From JBBECE01 sp964574935 (GTDB lineage: Bacteria; Pseudomonadota; Alphaproteobacteria; Rhizobiales; Devosiaceae), in NCBI GenBank assembly GCA_964574935.1, contig CAZNOZ010000002.1:39576-103575 (forward strand): 64,000 bases of DNA, read 5' to 3'. Shown here one piece after another: positions 7,816 to 16,319 of this stretch. Made by a program: the position numbers and the translations under genes. The notes beneath the pieces are model-generated. The model was not told the DNA's origin and ran no database searches. It saw only the letters and a list, made by a program, of their open reading frames with translations. Positions within the stretch are counted from its first letter, which is position 1. Each line of letters opens with the position of its first letter.

Positions 7816-7836
7816 GCCCCGGATCGGGTCCGGGGC
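7816..7836. repeat. GC-rich palindrome between the two repeat copies
   Basis: Arms GCCCCGGA (7816-7823) and TCCGGGGC (7829-7836) around TCGGG. Similar CCCCGGA...TCCGGGG palindromes are common between alphaproteobacterial genes; a related imperfect form ends the sucB transcript near 52220. No T-run follows, so it is listed as a repeat. Confidence 0.5.
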
Positions 7837-7859
7837 AGGCTCCGCTCTCATGGCCTCCT

Positions 7860-7890
7860 GCGCCTTCGATCGCTCCACCGGAGCGATCGA
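7860..7890. repeat. Palindromic repeat, copy 2
   Basis: Identical over 31 bases to 7752-7782, with the same 11-bp inverted repeat. It is followed directly by a second small inverted repeat, TTGACC-TGC-GGTCAA (7891-7905), so the full unit is a double hairpin that ends 11 bases before the tRNA 3' end. Confidence 0.75.
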
Positions 7891-7916
7891 TTGACCTGCG
7901 GTCAACCGGCTTGGAG

Positions 7917-7992
7917 TGGTGCCGCCTGTCAGACTCGAACTGACGACCCCATCATTACGAATGATGTGCTCTACCAACTGAGCTAAGGCGGC
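7917..7992 (-). tRNA. tRNA-Thr (anticodon CGU)
   Basis: The minus strand folds as a 76-base tRNA including encoded CCA. The acceptor arms GCCGCCT / AGGCGGC pair, the D-loop contains AGCTCAGTTGGTAGAGC, the anticodon stem-loop is CATCA-TTCGTAA-TGATG with anticodon CGT (reads ACG), and the T-arm is GTCAG-TTCGAGT-CTGAC. The discriminator base is A. ACG is a frequent Thr codon in GC-rich genomes. Confidence 0.95.
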
Positions 7993-8070
7993 CCCGGGCG
8001 CGGGCATCGACGCGCGCCGCGCGACATGGCCGCTTTTGTTTAGGAGCCCCGAGTTGGGCTGACAAGGGGG

Positions 8071-9456
8071 CTAGGAGGCAGGCTCGGTGTCGCTTTGAGG
8101 CGGCGCTGGCAACGCGGTTTCAGTCTCCGCCGGCCCGACCGGCGTCGCGTGCTCGTGCGGTTCGGGCACCTCCAGGGCGCTCACGGGCACCTTCCACTCA
8201 AACGCGTCGAGGCGGCCGGTCACCGGGGAGATCGGCTCCCACTCCTCGGCGGTCACACCATCGGCGGTCCATACCGGATCGCGCGGGGCGTGAAGGGCCC
8301 GGGCAAGCCATTGCCGCGCCTTGCCGTAGTCGGAGGACTGGCCCTCCTCGATCTCCGCCATCAGCTCGCATATGCGTTGGGTGGGGGTGCCGGCGATGAA
8401 TCTCGCGAGCGTGTTGCGGGCCACGCTCCACTCCCGGGCGTCGATGGCGGCGCGCGCAAACACGGATGCGACGGCGGCGTTGGCGGTTGGCTCCTCGATC
8501 AGCGAACGAATGCGTTTGAGCCTGTCGATCGCCGAGGCGCCGGGGACGACATGGGCGTAGAGCATGGCGATCTGCGGATGCAGAGTGGTCCGCCAAACCC
8601 GGTGCAGCAGGCTCGAAGCCTTCCGGGCTTCGCCGCGGTGGCTGAAGATGCGGGCCGCGATCAGGGTCGCGGGGACGAAGTCCGGAAGCAGTTTCAGTGC
8701 GGCCCTGACGTGCTCGATGGCGGCCGCGGGATCGCCTGCTTCCTCGTCGCGTGCCATCGCGGTCAGCAGGACGGCTTGCCGGCGGCGGGCGGCGTCGCGG
8801 TCGGCGCCCGAACCGGCCGGCTGGCTGCGCGCCATTTGCAGGGCCTCGTCCCAGGCGCCCTTGGAAACCAGATCGTCGAAAACGGCCGCATTGGCCCAAC
8901 CCAGGGACGGCGACAATGCGGCGGCCTTGCGGGCGAAGGTCAGCGCAGCCCGCTTACGGCCCTGCTGACGGGCCTGTTCGTAGAGCCCGGAAAGCGCCGC
9001 CACCGCGGTGCGCGGGTCGTCGATCAGTTCGCGGTAGTGGGCGCGGGCCTCGGCGAGATCGCCTGCCGCCAGCGCCGCCCGGGCCTCGAGCAATTGCGCG
9101 GCCGGCAGCCCGCCGAGGCGCGAACTCGCTTCGCGGGCGAGCTGACGGGCGCGCCCCGCGTCGCCGGCGTGATAGGCGATTACGGCGTCCGACAGGGCCT
9201 CCAGGCCGCGCTGGCGCCGTCGGCTGTCGGAAAAGCGGCCCATCAGCTCCGGGATCGCCAGCAGGCGACGCGCGATGGCCCACACGAGGATGGCGACGAC
9301 CATCAGCAGCAATAAGGCGAACACGGTCAGGCCCAGGCTGGGGCGCATCCGGTAGCCAAAGGCGGATATCTCCACGCTGCCCGGCAGGCCCATCAGCCAG
9401 GCGGCGCCCAGGGCCACCAGAAGGCTGAAGGCAATTGCGATCAGGACGCGAATCAC
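8071..9456 (-). CDS. HemY N-terminal domain TPR membrane protein
   Basis: A 461-residue protein with two N-terminal transmembrane helices (about 3-24 and 42-66), then a long alpha-helical TPR-like region (LEARAALAAGDLAEARAHY, ALTFARKAAALSP and similar) and an acidic, Pro-rich tail. This architecture and its place after hemC, hemD and the Mic60-like gene identify the HemY_N family of haem-operon proteins. Its biochemical role is unsettled: it is not the Bacillus protoporphyrinogen oxidase also called HemY. A GTG start at 9456 overlaps the upstream stop in a GTGA, indicating coupling. Last gene of the haem operon. Confidence 0.85.
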   Translation of the reverse strand: MIRVLIAIAFSLLVALGAAWLMGLPGSVEISAFGYRMRPSLGLTVFALLLLMVVAILVWAIARRLLAIPELMGRFSDSRRRQRGLEALSDAVIAYHAGDAGRARQLAREASSRLGGLPAAQLLEARAALAAGDLAEARAHYRELIDDPRTAVAALSGLYEQARQQGRKRAALTFARKAAALSPSLGWANAAVFDDLVSKGAWDEALQMARSQPAGSGADRDAARRRQAVLLTAMARDEEAGDPAAAIEHVRAALKLLPDFVPATLIAARIFSHRGEARKASSLLHRVWRTTLHPQIAMLYAHVVPGASAIDRLKRIRSLIEEPTANAAVASVFARAAIDAREWSVARNTLARFIAGTPTQRICELMAEIEEGQSSDYGKARQWLARALHAPRDPVWTADGVTAEEWEPISPVTGRLDAFEWKVPVSALEVPEPHEHATPVGPAETETALPAPPQSDTEPAS

Positions 9457-10946
9457 TCGGTGGTCTCCGCCGTGGCCAGGGCGTCGAGGGCGGCGGCGCG
9501 GGCCGTCTCGACGAAGGCGGTCGTATCGGCCAAGGCTGCGATGGCCTCGCCAATGCCGGGAGAAGCGGCGCGCATCTGGGCCGGCAGGGAAGCGAACTCG
9601 ACCCGCGCGGCATCGGCGTCGGCGCGGTCGAGCGCCCCTTCGAGCCGCGCCAGCACCGAAAGCGCGTCGTCGCCTTCGGGTATGCCTTCCGGCCTGAGCG
9701 CGATGGCGGCGGCGATCTGGTCCATGATCCGGGTGCCGAGGTCGGCGTCGGCGTGCGTATCGGCGTGGGCTTGAAGCATCGCCGGGGCGGCGTCCGCCAA
9801 GTCCTCGCGCAACAAGGCGGCCGGACGCACGCCGGTCTCAGCGGCCGCGGTGACGGAATCCGGGATCGACAGCTCGCTCAGCGCCGCGGTGACGGAGGCG
9901 AGCGGGTCGACGAACGGCTCGCCGGCGGCAACCAGGCGTTCGAGCTCGGAGATCGCCAGGGGCAACAGAGACACGCGCCGCACCGCCGCCATCTCTTCGG
10001 GCGCGGCGGCTTGCGCCGAAGTTCGTAGCTCGGAGAGGTTGGCCCGGAGGTCCGCGATCGCGGCTTCGACGGCATCGATGCGCATGGCGAGGCCCGAAGC
10101 GGCGGCGGCCGCCTCCTCGAGCGCGGCGAGGCGCTCCCCGGTGGCGGGGTCGGGTGTGCTTGCGGCGGCCGGCGCGGCCTCGAGTTCGGCAAGGCGGGAC
10201 TGAAGCGCATCGATGCGGGAGCGGGCGACGGCGTCGGCACCGGGCACCGCCGTCTGGGTTTCCAGGGCCGCCCGCAAGGCGTCGACGTCGGCGGCGGTGG
10301 CATACCGATCGGCATCGGCGGCCGCTGCCGTCTCGATCCCGGTCAGCCGCCCGGCGGTCGCCGCGTCGGTCTCGGCCAGGGTGTCGACGACCGTCTGCAG
10401 GCGCGAGAGGTCCTCGGCCGTCGCAAGCTGCGCCGTATCGATGTCCGGCGCGGCCTCCAGCGCGTCGATCCGGGATTGCACGGCTGCGAGATCGGCGGCG
10501 CGGGCGAACGCCGCGGGATCCGGTGCGGCGGACTCGAAGGTGGAGACCCGGTCTTCGAGGGCGACGAGGGCCGGAGGCGTCTCGGCGGACCGGGGGGCTG
10601 GCCACCAGCCCGCGAAGGCGAGCAGATAGGCGATCGCGAGCGCGACGAGCGCGCCCAGCGCGGCGGCGGCGCCGATCGCGGCAACCGGCATCGCGGCCCG
10701 CGTCGGCGCCTGGCTCGCAGGCGTTTCGGCTTTGGCCTTGGGTTCGGTTGCCGATTGCGCCTTCGACTGGGCACTGCCGCGCGAGGTGCCTTCGGCAGCG
10801 GCCCGCTTGCGTTGGGCCGCCTTGCGGCGGGCGCCGGCAACGGTCTTCGAACGGCCCGACGTATCTCCCGAACCGCTACCGGCCGGCTTGGCCGCCAGCT
10901 CGATTGTGGGCGGTTTGACGGGACCGGATTTCCTGTCGTCTGCCAT
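9453..10946 (-). CDS. Alphaproteobacterial Mic60/mitofilin-like inner-membrane protein
   Basis: A 497-residue protein: a positively charged, low-complexity cytosolic N-terminus (Lys/Arg/Ala/Ser-rich, about 1-80), one transmembrane helix (about 92-115), a long Ala/Asp/Glu-rich region built for coiled coil (about 125-320), and a C-terminal helical domain with LLPLAISELERLVAAGEPF. This is the plan of mitofilin/Mic60, whose bacterial homologues are encoded beside hemC/hemD in alphaproteobacteria and shape intracytoplasmic membranes or outer-membrane contacts. The sequence shows the topology and coiled coil; family assignment rests on these and on position. The ATG at 10946 is 42 bases after the hemD stop. 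Confidence 0.83.
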   Translation of the reverse strand: MADDRKSGPVKPPTIELAAKPAGSGSGDTSGRSKTVAGARRKAAQRKRAAAEGTSRGSAQSKAQSATEPKAKAETPASQAPTRAAMPVAAIGAAAALGALVALAIAYLLAFAGWWPAPRSAETPPALVALEDRVSTFESAAPDPAAFARAADLAAVQSRIDALEAAPDIDTAQLATAEDLSRLQTVVDTLAETDAATAGRLTGIETAAAADADRYATAADVDALRAALETQTAVPGADAVARSRIDALQSRLAELEAAPAAASTPDPATGERLAALEEAAAAASGLAMRIDAVEAAIADLRANLSELRTSAQAAAPEEMAAVRRVSLLPLAISELERLVAAGEPFVDPLASVTAALSELSIPDSVTAAAETGVRPAALLREDLADAAPAMLQAHADTHADADLGTRIMDQIAAAIALRPEGIPEGDDALSVLARLEGALDRADADAARVEFASLPAQMRAASPGIGEAIAALADTTAFVETARAAALDALATAETTE

Positions 10947-10988
10947 CGGAATGTCTGCTGCGTGAGTGCTCGAGCGGCCGGGGGGCCA

Positions 10989-11726
10989 TCATGGACTGAT
11001 TTCGGCGGTGGAAAAAGTGGCCAGCAGCTCGAACAAGGCCGCCTCGGTGGGGCGGACGGCCGCGAAGCAGCGGTGGAAGCCCCTGTTACGCAGGGTCTCG
11101 GCGATTTCTTCGGAAAGACAAAGGCACGCGAGGTCGGTGCCGGCGATTGTCGCTTTCCTGGCGGCGTTGGCAAAAAACCCGGCGGCGCGCCGCGAATAGA
11201 ACAGGGCCGCGTCGACCGCACCGCCATCGATCGCCAGGATCACCGAGGACGGCAGCTCGGTGATCGGGCGCATCTCGTAGACCGGGCTGGAGATGATGAG
11301 ATGACGGGCGGTGGCGACCATGGCCACCAGGTCGGCGGCGCGATCGCGCCCGTGGACATAGAGCAGGCGTTGCGGTTCGGCGACCTTTCGCAACAGCATC
11401 GCCAATTCCGTTGCCGTTCCCTCGGCGCTGGTGACGCGTTCGAAACCGAAGGCGCGGGCGGTCTCGGCAGTGGCGTCACCGACCACGAAGGCGTGCAGGT
11501 GCTTGAACTGCTCGATATCCCCGCGTTCGCTGAGGGCTCTCAGAGCGTTGGACGAGGTGGCCACCAGGCCGCTCAGTTTGCTCGGGTCGGGCAGCGTGAT
11601 CGCGAGCGGCACGAACTGAAGGGTCGGCGCGATCAGGGGGACTTGCCCGATATCCTTCAGCTTCAGGGCGGTGAACTCGGCGTCGGGGCGCGGACGGGTG
11701 ACGATGATCCTGAGCCCGGTGATCAT
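10989..11726 (-). CDS. hemD: Uroporphyrinogen-III synthase
   Basis: 245 residues, the usual length for HemD, which cyclises hydroxymethylbilane with inversion of ring D in tetrapyrrole synthesis. Recognisable segments are the N-terminal ITRPRPDAEFTALKLKDIG block, a central VVGDATAETARAFGF, and later strands VYEMRPITELP and YSRRAAGFFANAA. HemD proteins are weakly conserved, so the neighbour hemC adds weight. The ATG at 11726 overlaps the hemC stop (ATGA), giving translational coupling between consecutive enzymes that share an unstable intermediate. Confidence 0.88.
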   Translation of the reverse strand: MITGLRIIVTRPRPDAEFTALKLKDIGQVPLIAPTLQFVPLAITLPDPSKLSGLVATSSNALRALSERGDIEQFKHLHAFVVGDATAETARAFGFERVTSAEGTATELAMLLRKVAEPQRLLYVHGRDRAADLVAMVATARHLIISSPVYEMRPITELPSSVILAIDGGAVDAALFYSRRAAGFFANAARKATIAGTDLACLCLSEEIAETLRNRGFHRCFAAVRPTEAALFELLATFSTAEISP

Positions 11727-12679
11727 TGCGGGCGCCCTTCAAGGGCCTCGAAGAACGCCTCCCCGGCCTCGGCGCGCAGGATTCCCGCCAGCTCCTGGCC
11801 AAGCTTCACGGCCTGCCTCGGCGGGCCCTCGAGCGCGGCGCGGAAGTGTTGGGTTCCGTCCGGTCTGATGAGCTCGCCGGTCAGTCGCAGCCGATCTTCG
11901 GGCCATTGCGTCAGAGCGCCCACCGGCACGCGGCAGGAGCCGTCGAGGCCGGCCAGAAAGGCACGTTCGGCGGTCAGCTCGGTGGTGGCGCGGGCGTCGG
12001 CGAGCGGCGCCAGAAGTTCGGCGGCGCGCCGGTCGTCGGATCGGATCTGAACGCACATCGCGCCCTGGCAGGGCGCGGGCAGAAAGCTTTCCGGGTCGAG
12101 CAATTCCGTGGCGGCGTCGGTTTTGCCCAGCCGCTCGAGACCGGCGGCGGCGAGCACGGTGGCGTCGGCGGCGCCTTCGGCGAGTTTCTTCAGACGCGTG
12201 CCGACATTGCCGCGCATCGGCACGATGGTGCAGTCGGGCCGGGCCCGAAGCATCTGGGCGGCGCGGCGGATCGAGGAGGTGCCGATCCGGGCGCCGGGCG
12301 GCAGGTCGTGCAGCGCGATCGCGCCGTTGGCGACCCAGGCGTCACGCACGTCGGCGCGCTTCGGACAGACCGCAAGCGCCAGACCCGGCGGCAGGATTGT
12401 CGCCAGGTCCTTTGCCGAATGCACGGCGATGTCGATCATCCCCTCGATGAGGGCCAGCTCGATCTCCTTGGTGAACAGCCCCTTGCCGCCGGCCTCGGAG
12501 ATAGGTCGGTCGGTGGCGCGGTCGCCGCCGGTGGTGATCGGCTCGATGACGATGTCGGATTCGGCGACCGAGTGGGCGGCGGCCAGCAGGCGCCGGACTT
12601 CGTCCGCCTGAGCACGCGCCAGAGGCGAGCCGCGGGTGCCCACGGTCAGGAAACGAGCGGGGTTGGCTTTCGTTTGCAA
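11723..12679 (-). CDS. hemC: Hydroxymethylbilane synthase (porphobilinogen deaminase)
   Basis: 318 residues. It polymerises four porphobilinogens on a dipyrromethane cofactor. Motifs are VGTRGSPLARAQ (about 13-24), GGKGLFTKEIE (about 64-74), AVHSAKDL (about 85-92), GTSSIRRAAQ (about 133-142) and the cofactor-binding Cys in LDGSCRVPVG (Cys about 249). The reading frame starts at a TTG (12679), directly before the family's conserved N-terminus; no in-frame ATG or GTG is suitably placed. First gene of the minus-strand haem operon and divergent from tsaD with about 65 bases between them, so the promoters must be back-to-back in that short gap. Confidence 0.95.
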   Translation of the reverse strand: MQTKANPARFLTVGTRGSPLARAQADEVRRLLAAAHSVAESDIVIEPITTGGDRATDRPISEAGGKGLFTKEIELALIEGMIDIAVHSAKDLATILPPGLALAVCPKRADVRDAWVANGAIALHDLPPGARIGTSSIRRAAQMLRARPDCTIVPMRGNVGTRLKKLAEGAADATVLAAAGLERLGKTDAATELLDPESFLPAPCQGAMCVQIRSDDRRAAELLAPLADARATTELTAERAFLAGLDGSCRVPVGALTQWPEDRLRLTGELIRPDGTQHFRAALEGPPRQAVKLGQELAGILRAEAGEAFFEALEGRPQ

Positions 12680-12744
12680 TGGCCAGCGGCGGTGTTGTAC
12701 GGCTCTCCGGTTCGCTGCAATCAGGCCATAGACTTTTCGCGATC

Positions 12745-13812
12745 ATGGAGCAAGCGGGCACCCTGGTGCTGGGGATCGAGACCAGTTGCGACGAGACCGC
12801 CGCGGCGCTGGTCTATCGCGGCGCGGACGGGCGCGGCGAGATCGTCTCCAACATCGTGCGCAGCCAGATCGACGAGCACGCCGAGTTCGGCGGAGTGGTG
12901 CCCGAAATCGCGGCCCGGTCGCATGTGAGGTGGCTTGACCGGATCGTCGCGCGGGCGCTTGGCGAGGGGGGACGGGATCTGTCGGAGATCACCGCGATCG
13001 CGGCAACCGCGGGGCCGGGACTGATCGGCGGTCTCCTGGTCGGGTTGACGAGCGCCAAGGCGTTGGCGGCCGCGGCGGCCAGGCCGTTGGTGGCGGTCAA
13101 CCATCTGGAGGCGCACGTGCTCACCCCGCGGCTGATCGGGCAGCTCGATTTTCCCTATCTGGTGCTCCTGATCTCGGGCGGCCATACCCAGTTCGTCGCC
13201 GCTCGGGGCCTGGGGGACTATGCGGTGTGGGGAACGACCATCGACGACGCGATCGGCGAGGCATTCGACAAGGTCGCCAAGCTTCTCGGGCTGGGGCTGC
13301 CGGGCGGACCGGCGGTCGAGGCCGAAGCGCTGAAGGGCGATGCGAGCCGGTTTGATTTTCCGCGTCCGCTACTGGGCCAGAAGCGGCTCGATTTCTCGCT
13401 GTCGGGGCTGAAGACGGCGGTGCGCCAGGCGGCCGATGAACTGGCGCCGGTCGGCCCCGGGGACATCGCCGACCTATGTGCGGGCTTTCAAGCCGCCGTT
13501 GTCGAAGTGGTGGCGGCGCGGTCGGCGGCGGCACTCGCGCGGTTCGCTTCGGAGTTCCCCGAGGTGCATCCGAGGTTGGTGGTGGCCGGTGGGGTGGCGG
13601 CCAATCGGGCCATCGCCGCGGCACTCGAGAAAGTGACCGCAGTCGCAGGCGCCGGCCTGGTGGTGCCAAGTCCCGTGCTGTGCGGTGACAATGCGGCCAT
13701 CGTCGCCTGGGCGGGGGCCGAGCGGCTGGCGGCCGGGGTCACGAGCGGTCCCGAATTCGCCGCCCGGGCGCGCTGGCCGCTCGATGGCGCCGAAATGGCG
13801 GTGCCGGGGTGA
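12745..13812 (+). CDS. tsaD: tRNA N6-adenosine threonylcarbamoyltransferase
   Basis: About 355 residues. TsaD transfers threonylcarbamoyl to A37 of ANN-decoding tRNAs. Seen: LGIETSCDETAAAL at the N-terminus, metal-binding NHLEAHVLTP, LLISGGHTQ, GTTIDDAIGEAFDKVAKLLGL, the FSLSGLKTAV segment and late VVPSPVLCGDNAAIVAW, all family hallmarks. The start at 12745 places the first motif at residue 9, as usual; an in-frame ATG at 12679 would add 22 residues and sit beside the hemC start. The stop overlaps the gpsA GTG by 4 bases (GTGA). Confidence 0.96.
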   Translation: MEQAGTLVLGIETSCDETAAALVYRGADGRGEIVSNIVRSQIDEHAEFGGVVPEIAARSHVRWLDRIVARALGEGGRDLSEITAIAATAGPGLIGGLLVGLTSAKALAAAAARPLVAVNHLEAHVLTPRLIGQLDFPYLVLLISGGHTQFVAARGLGDYAVWGTTIDDAIGEAFDKVAKLLGLGLPGGPAVEAEALKGDASRFDFPRPLLGQKRLDFSLSGLKTAVRQAADELAPVGPGDIADLCAGFQAAVVEVVAARSAAALARFASEFPEVHPRLVVAGGVAANRAIAAALEKVTAVAGAGLVVPSPVLCGDNAAIVAWAGAERLAAGVTSGPEFAARARWPLDGAEMAVPG

Positions 13813-14819
13813 GCGAGCCGGCGGATATCTTCGTTGTCGGAGGTGGCGCATGGGGGACGGCGCTGGCGCATGTCGCCGCGATCGCAAACGCCCGGCCACG
13901 CCTGGTCGCCCGGCAGGGGTCGGTGGTCGAGGCGATCAACGAAAGCCATACCAACCCCGAGTATCTCCCGGACATTGCAATCCACCCCCGGGTGCGCGCC
14001 CAGATCGGCGCCGAGGGCATCGAGACCGCCGACATCGTCATCATGGCGGTGCCGGCGCAACACACCCGCGAGGCGCTCACGGCAATCGGGCCTGAACGGC
14101 TGGCGGGAAAACCGGTGGTGCTGGCGGCCAAGGGGCTCGAACGCGATACCCAACTGCGCCAGTCGCAGGTTCTCGCGCAAGTCGCCGCAGAGGCGATCCC
14201 CCTGGCGCTTTCCGGGCCGAGCTTTGCGGCGGAGGTGGCGCGGTCCCGCCCGACCGCGGTCAGCCTCGCCGGGGCCGACGTGACGCACACGGAGAAGGTC
14301 GCGGCGCTGCTGGCGGGACCGACATTCCGTCCCTATGCCGGCGCCGATCTCGTCGGGGTGGAGCTTGCCGGGGCGCTCAAGAACGTCTTCGCGATCGCCT
14401 GCGGCGCCGTCGACGGCGCCGGGCTCGGGCTGAGCGCCCGCGCGGCGGTTCTGGCGCGCGCCTTTGCGGAACTGAGACGGCTCGTGTCGGCGCTCGGCGG
14501 CGCCCCGGCGACATTGACCGGGCTTGCCGGGCTCGGGGACCTGGTACTGAGCTGCACGACGCGGCAGTCGCGCAACTTCGAATTCGGGCGACGGCTGGCT
14601 GCCGGCGAGCCGGCGGCGCACGCGCTGGTCGAAGGGCGCCACACGGCGCCGGCGGCGCTGTCGCTGGCCGTGGGGGCCGCCGTCGACGCGCCGATCACGG
14701 CGGCGGTCAATGCGCTCATCTCGGGACAGGCGGAAATCGGTGAGCTTGTGGCGGCGCTAATGACGCGGCCGCTGAAGCGGGAGAACGACACGCAACGGGT
14801 TCCACCGGAGGGGAAATGA
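13809..14819 (+). CDS. gpsA: Glycerol-3-phosphate dehydrogenase (NAD(P)+)
   Basis: 336 residues; reduces dihydroxyacetone phosphate to sn-glycerol 3-phosphate for phospholipid synthesis. Seen: the Rossmann motif VVGGGAWGTALA (about 9-20), PAQHTREAL, AAKGLERDT with the catalytic-region Lys, LSGPSFAAEVA, GVELAGALKNVFAIACG with the catalytic Lys, and GLGDLVLSCTTRQSRNFEFG. The GTG start at 13809 overlaps the tsaD stop. tsaD-gpsA adjacency is common in alphaproteobacteria. A DUF1761 gene follows two bases after the stop, so it is probably co-transcribed. Confidence 0.96.
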   Translation: MSEPADIFVVGGGAWGTALAHVAAIANARPRLVARQGSVVEAINESHTNPEYLPDIAIHPRVRAQIGAEGIETADIVIMAVPAQHTREALTAIGPERLAGKPVVLAAKGLERDTQLRQSQVLAQVAAEAIPLALSGPSFAAEVARSRPTAVSLAGADVTHTEKVAALLAGPTFRPYAGADLVGVELAGALKNVFAIACGAVDGAGLGLSARAAVLARAFAELRRLVSALGGAPATLTGLAGLGDLVLSCTTRQSRNFEFGRRLAAGEPAAHALVEGRHTAPAALSLAVGAAVDAPITAAVNALISGQAEIGELVAALMTRPLKRENDTQRVPPEGK

Positions 14820-14820
14820 G

Positions 14821-15237
14821 ATGAACTATTTCGGCAATGTGGACTGGCTGGCCATCGTGCTCGCGACGGTGGCGAGCATGGCGCTGGGGATGGTGTGGTA
14901 CGTGGCGCTCGGCCGGCAGTGGCTGGCGGCCACGGGCAAGACCCAGGAGCAGGTGAGGGGCGGCGCGGGCGGGCGCACCTCTCCGATCATCTGGGCGGCG
15001 GCGTGCCAGCTCGTCATCGCCTATTTCATCGCCCTTCTGACGCCGATGGTGATGGGGGAGACGAGCCCGACTTCCGGCGCGCTGTTTGGAGCCCAGATCT
15101 GGCTCGGTTTCATCGTGACCTCGATGATCATCAACCACCGCTATCAGAACCAGAAATGGTCGCTGACCGTGATTGACGGCGGGTATCTGTTCGGCGTGAT
15201 GGTCGTGCAGGGAGCGGTCATCGGCCTGTTCGGTTGA
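14821..15237 (+). CDS. DUF1761 family integral membrane protein
   Basis: 138 residues with four hydrophobic segments: an N-terminal helix after NYFGNVDWLAIVLATVASMALGMVWY, two central helices, and a C-terminal one ending VVQGAVIGLFG. The N-terminal MVWY-then-GRQWLAATG pattern is typical of DUF1761. Function is not established. It begins 2 bases after the gpsA stop, so it belongs to that transcription unit. The 100 bases after it hold no gene, and htpX starts at 15338. Confidence 0.8.
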   Translation: MNYFGNVDWLAIVLATVASMALGMVWYVALGRQWLAATGKTQEQVRGGAGGRTSPIIWAAACQLVIAYFIALLTPMVMGETSPTSGALFGAQIWLGFIVTSMIINHRYQNQKWSLTVIDGGYLFGVMVVQGAVIGLFG

Positions 15238-15337
15238 GCCGGCGCGAATCCGGCCAACGGGGCGTCGGAGCGGGCCTTGTCGCGGCTCGCCTCAATACCC
15301 ATCATTTGCGTGGTAGCGAGTGTACCGGAGGTAGCCG

Positions 15338-16315
15338 ATGGTCAATGCGGTTCGAACCACCTTGCTGCTGGCGGCGCTGACGGGCCTGTTCATGGCAGTC
15401 GGCTTCGTGGTCGCCGGCGAAGGCGGAATGCTGATCGCGCTCGGCGTCGCGTTGGGTATGAACCTCGTTTCCTACTGGAACTCGGACCGTTTCGTGTTGC
15501 GGCTGCAAAATGCGGTACGCGTCGAGCGGCGGCGGGCGCCGGAGCTGTTTGCTCTGGTCGAGGAGCTGAGTTCCGCGGCCGGTATTCCGGCGCCGAAGAT
15601 CTTCCTCATCGATGCCCAACAGCCGAACGCCTTCGCCACCGGCCGCAGTCCCGCCAACGCGGCGCTGGCGATTTCAATCGGCATGCTGCGCCATCTCGAT
15701 CGCGACGAGATCGCCGGCGTGCTGGCGCACGAATTGTCGCATATCCGATCCCGCGACACGCTGACGATGACGATCACCGCGACCCTGGCCGGGTCGATCG
15801 CGATGTTGGCTCAGTTTGGCCTCTTCTTCGGGTGGCGCAATGCCAGCTCCCCTGTCGGCCCGGTCGGGGCGCTGGTGATGATCCTGGTGGCGCCTCTGGC
15901 GGCGGTGATGGTGCAGTTGGCGATCAGCCGGACACGGGAATACGAGGCCGATCGGGACGCCGCCGAGATCACCGGCGATCCACTGGCGCTGGCACGGGCG
16001 CTCGAGAAGATCTCGCGCCTGGCGCGCAAGTTCGAGAACCCGTGGGCGCGCCGGTTCCCGGGCATGGCGCATCTGTACTTCGTCAATCCGCTGTCCGGCG
16101 GCCGCACCGACAACCTGTTTTCCACCCACCCCGATGTGCGCAACCGTATTGCGGCGCTCAAGGAACTCGCGCGCCAGATGACGCCGGAACGCCACGTGCC
16201 GCCGCGCCGCCGCCCGCGGCTGGTGCGGCGCGGGGAGGCGCTGGGGAGGGGAAGCTGGCGAATTCCGGATTTCGCGGCCGACGGCGAGGCAAGGAGCCCG
16301 GGACCTTGGGGATGA
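15338..16315 (+). CDS. htpX: Zinc metalloprotease HtpX homologue
   Basis: 325 residues, M48 family inner-membrane protease for quality control of membrane proteins. Two N-terminal transmembrane helices (about 7-25 and 31-46), a QPNAFATGRSPANAAL segment, the catalytic HELSH (131-135), two further helices (about 146-164 and 172-192), and the third zinc ligand region SRTREYEADRDAAEITGD. The C-terminal tail is Arg/Pro-rich and longer than in Escherichia coli HtpX. The ATG at 15338 follows GTACCGGAGGTAGCCG, with GGAGG about 7 bases upstream. rsmB begins 5 bases downstream. Confidence 0.95.
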   Translation: MVNAVRTTLLLAALTGLFMAVGFVVAGEGGMLIALGVALGMNLVSYWNSDRFVLRLQNAVRVERRRAPELFALVEELSSAAGIPAPKIFLIDAQQPNAFATGRSPANAALAISIGMLRHLDRDEIAGVLAHELSHIRSRDTLTMTITATLAGSIAMLAQFGLFFGWRNASSPVGPVGALVMILVAPLAAVMVQLAISRTREYEADRDAAEITGDPLALARALEKISRLARKFENPWARRFPGMAHLYFVNPLSGGRTDNLFSTHPDVRNRIAALKELARQMTPERHVPPRRRPRLVRRGEALGRGSWRIPDFAADGEARSPGPWG

Positions 16316-16319
16316 GAGG

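Noticed and set aside
7752..7890. Two identical 31-base repeats as a CRISPR remnant
   Set aside because: Only two copies, a spacer of about 77 bases, strong internal palindromes and no cas genes; they fit REP elements better.
7741..7992. tRNA-adjacent repeats as integration (att) sites of a mobile element
   Set aside because: The repeats do not duplicate tRNA sequence, no integrase or phage gene is nearby, and XerC at 59034 is the housekeeping type.
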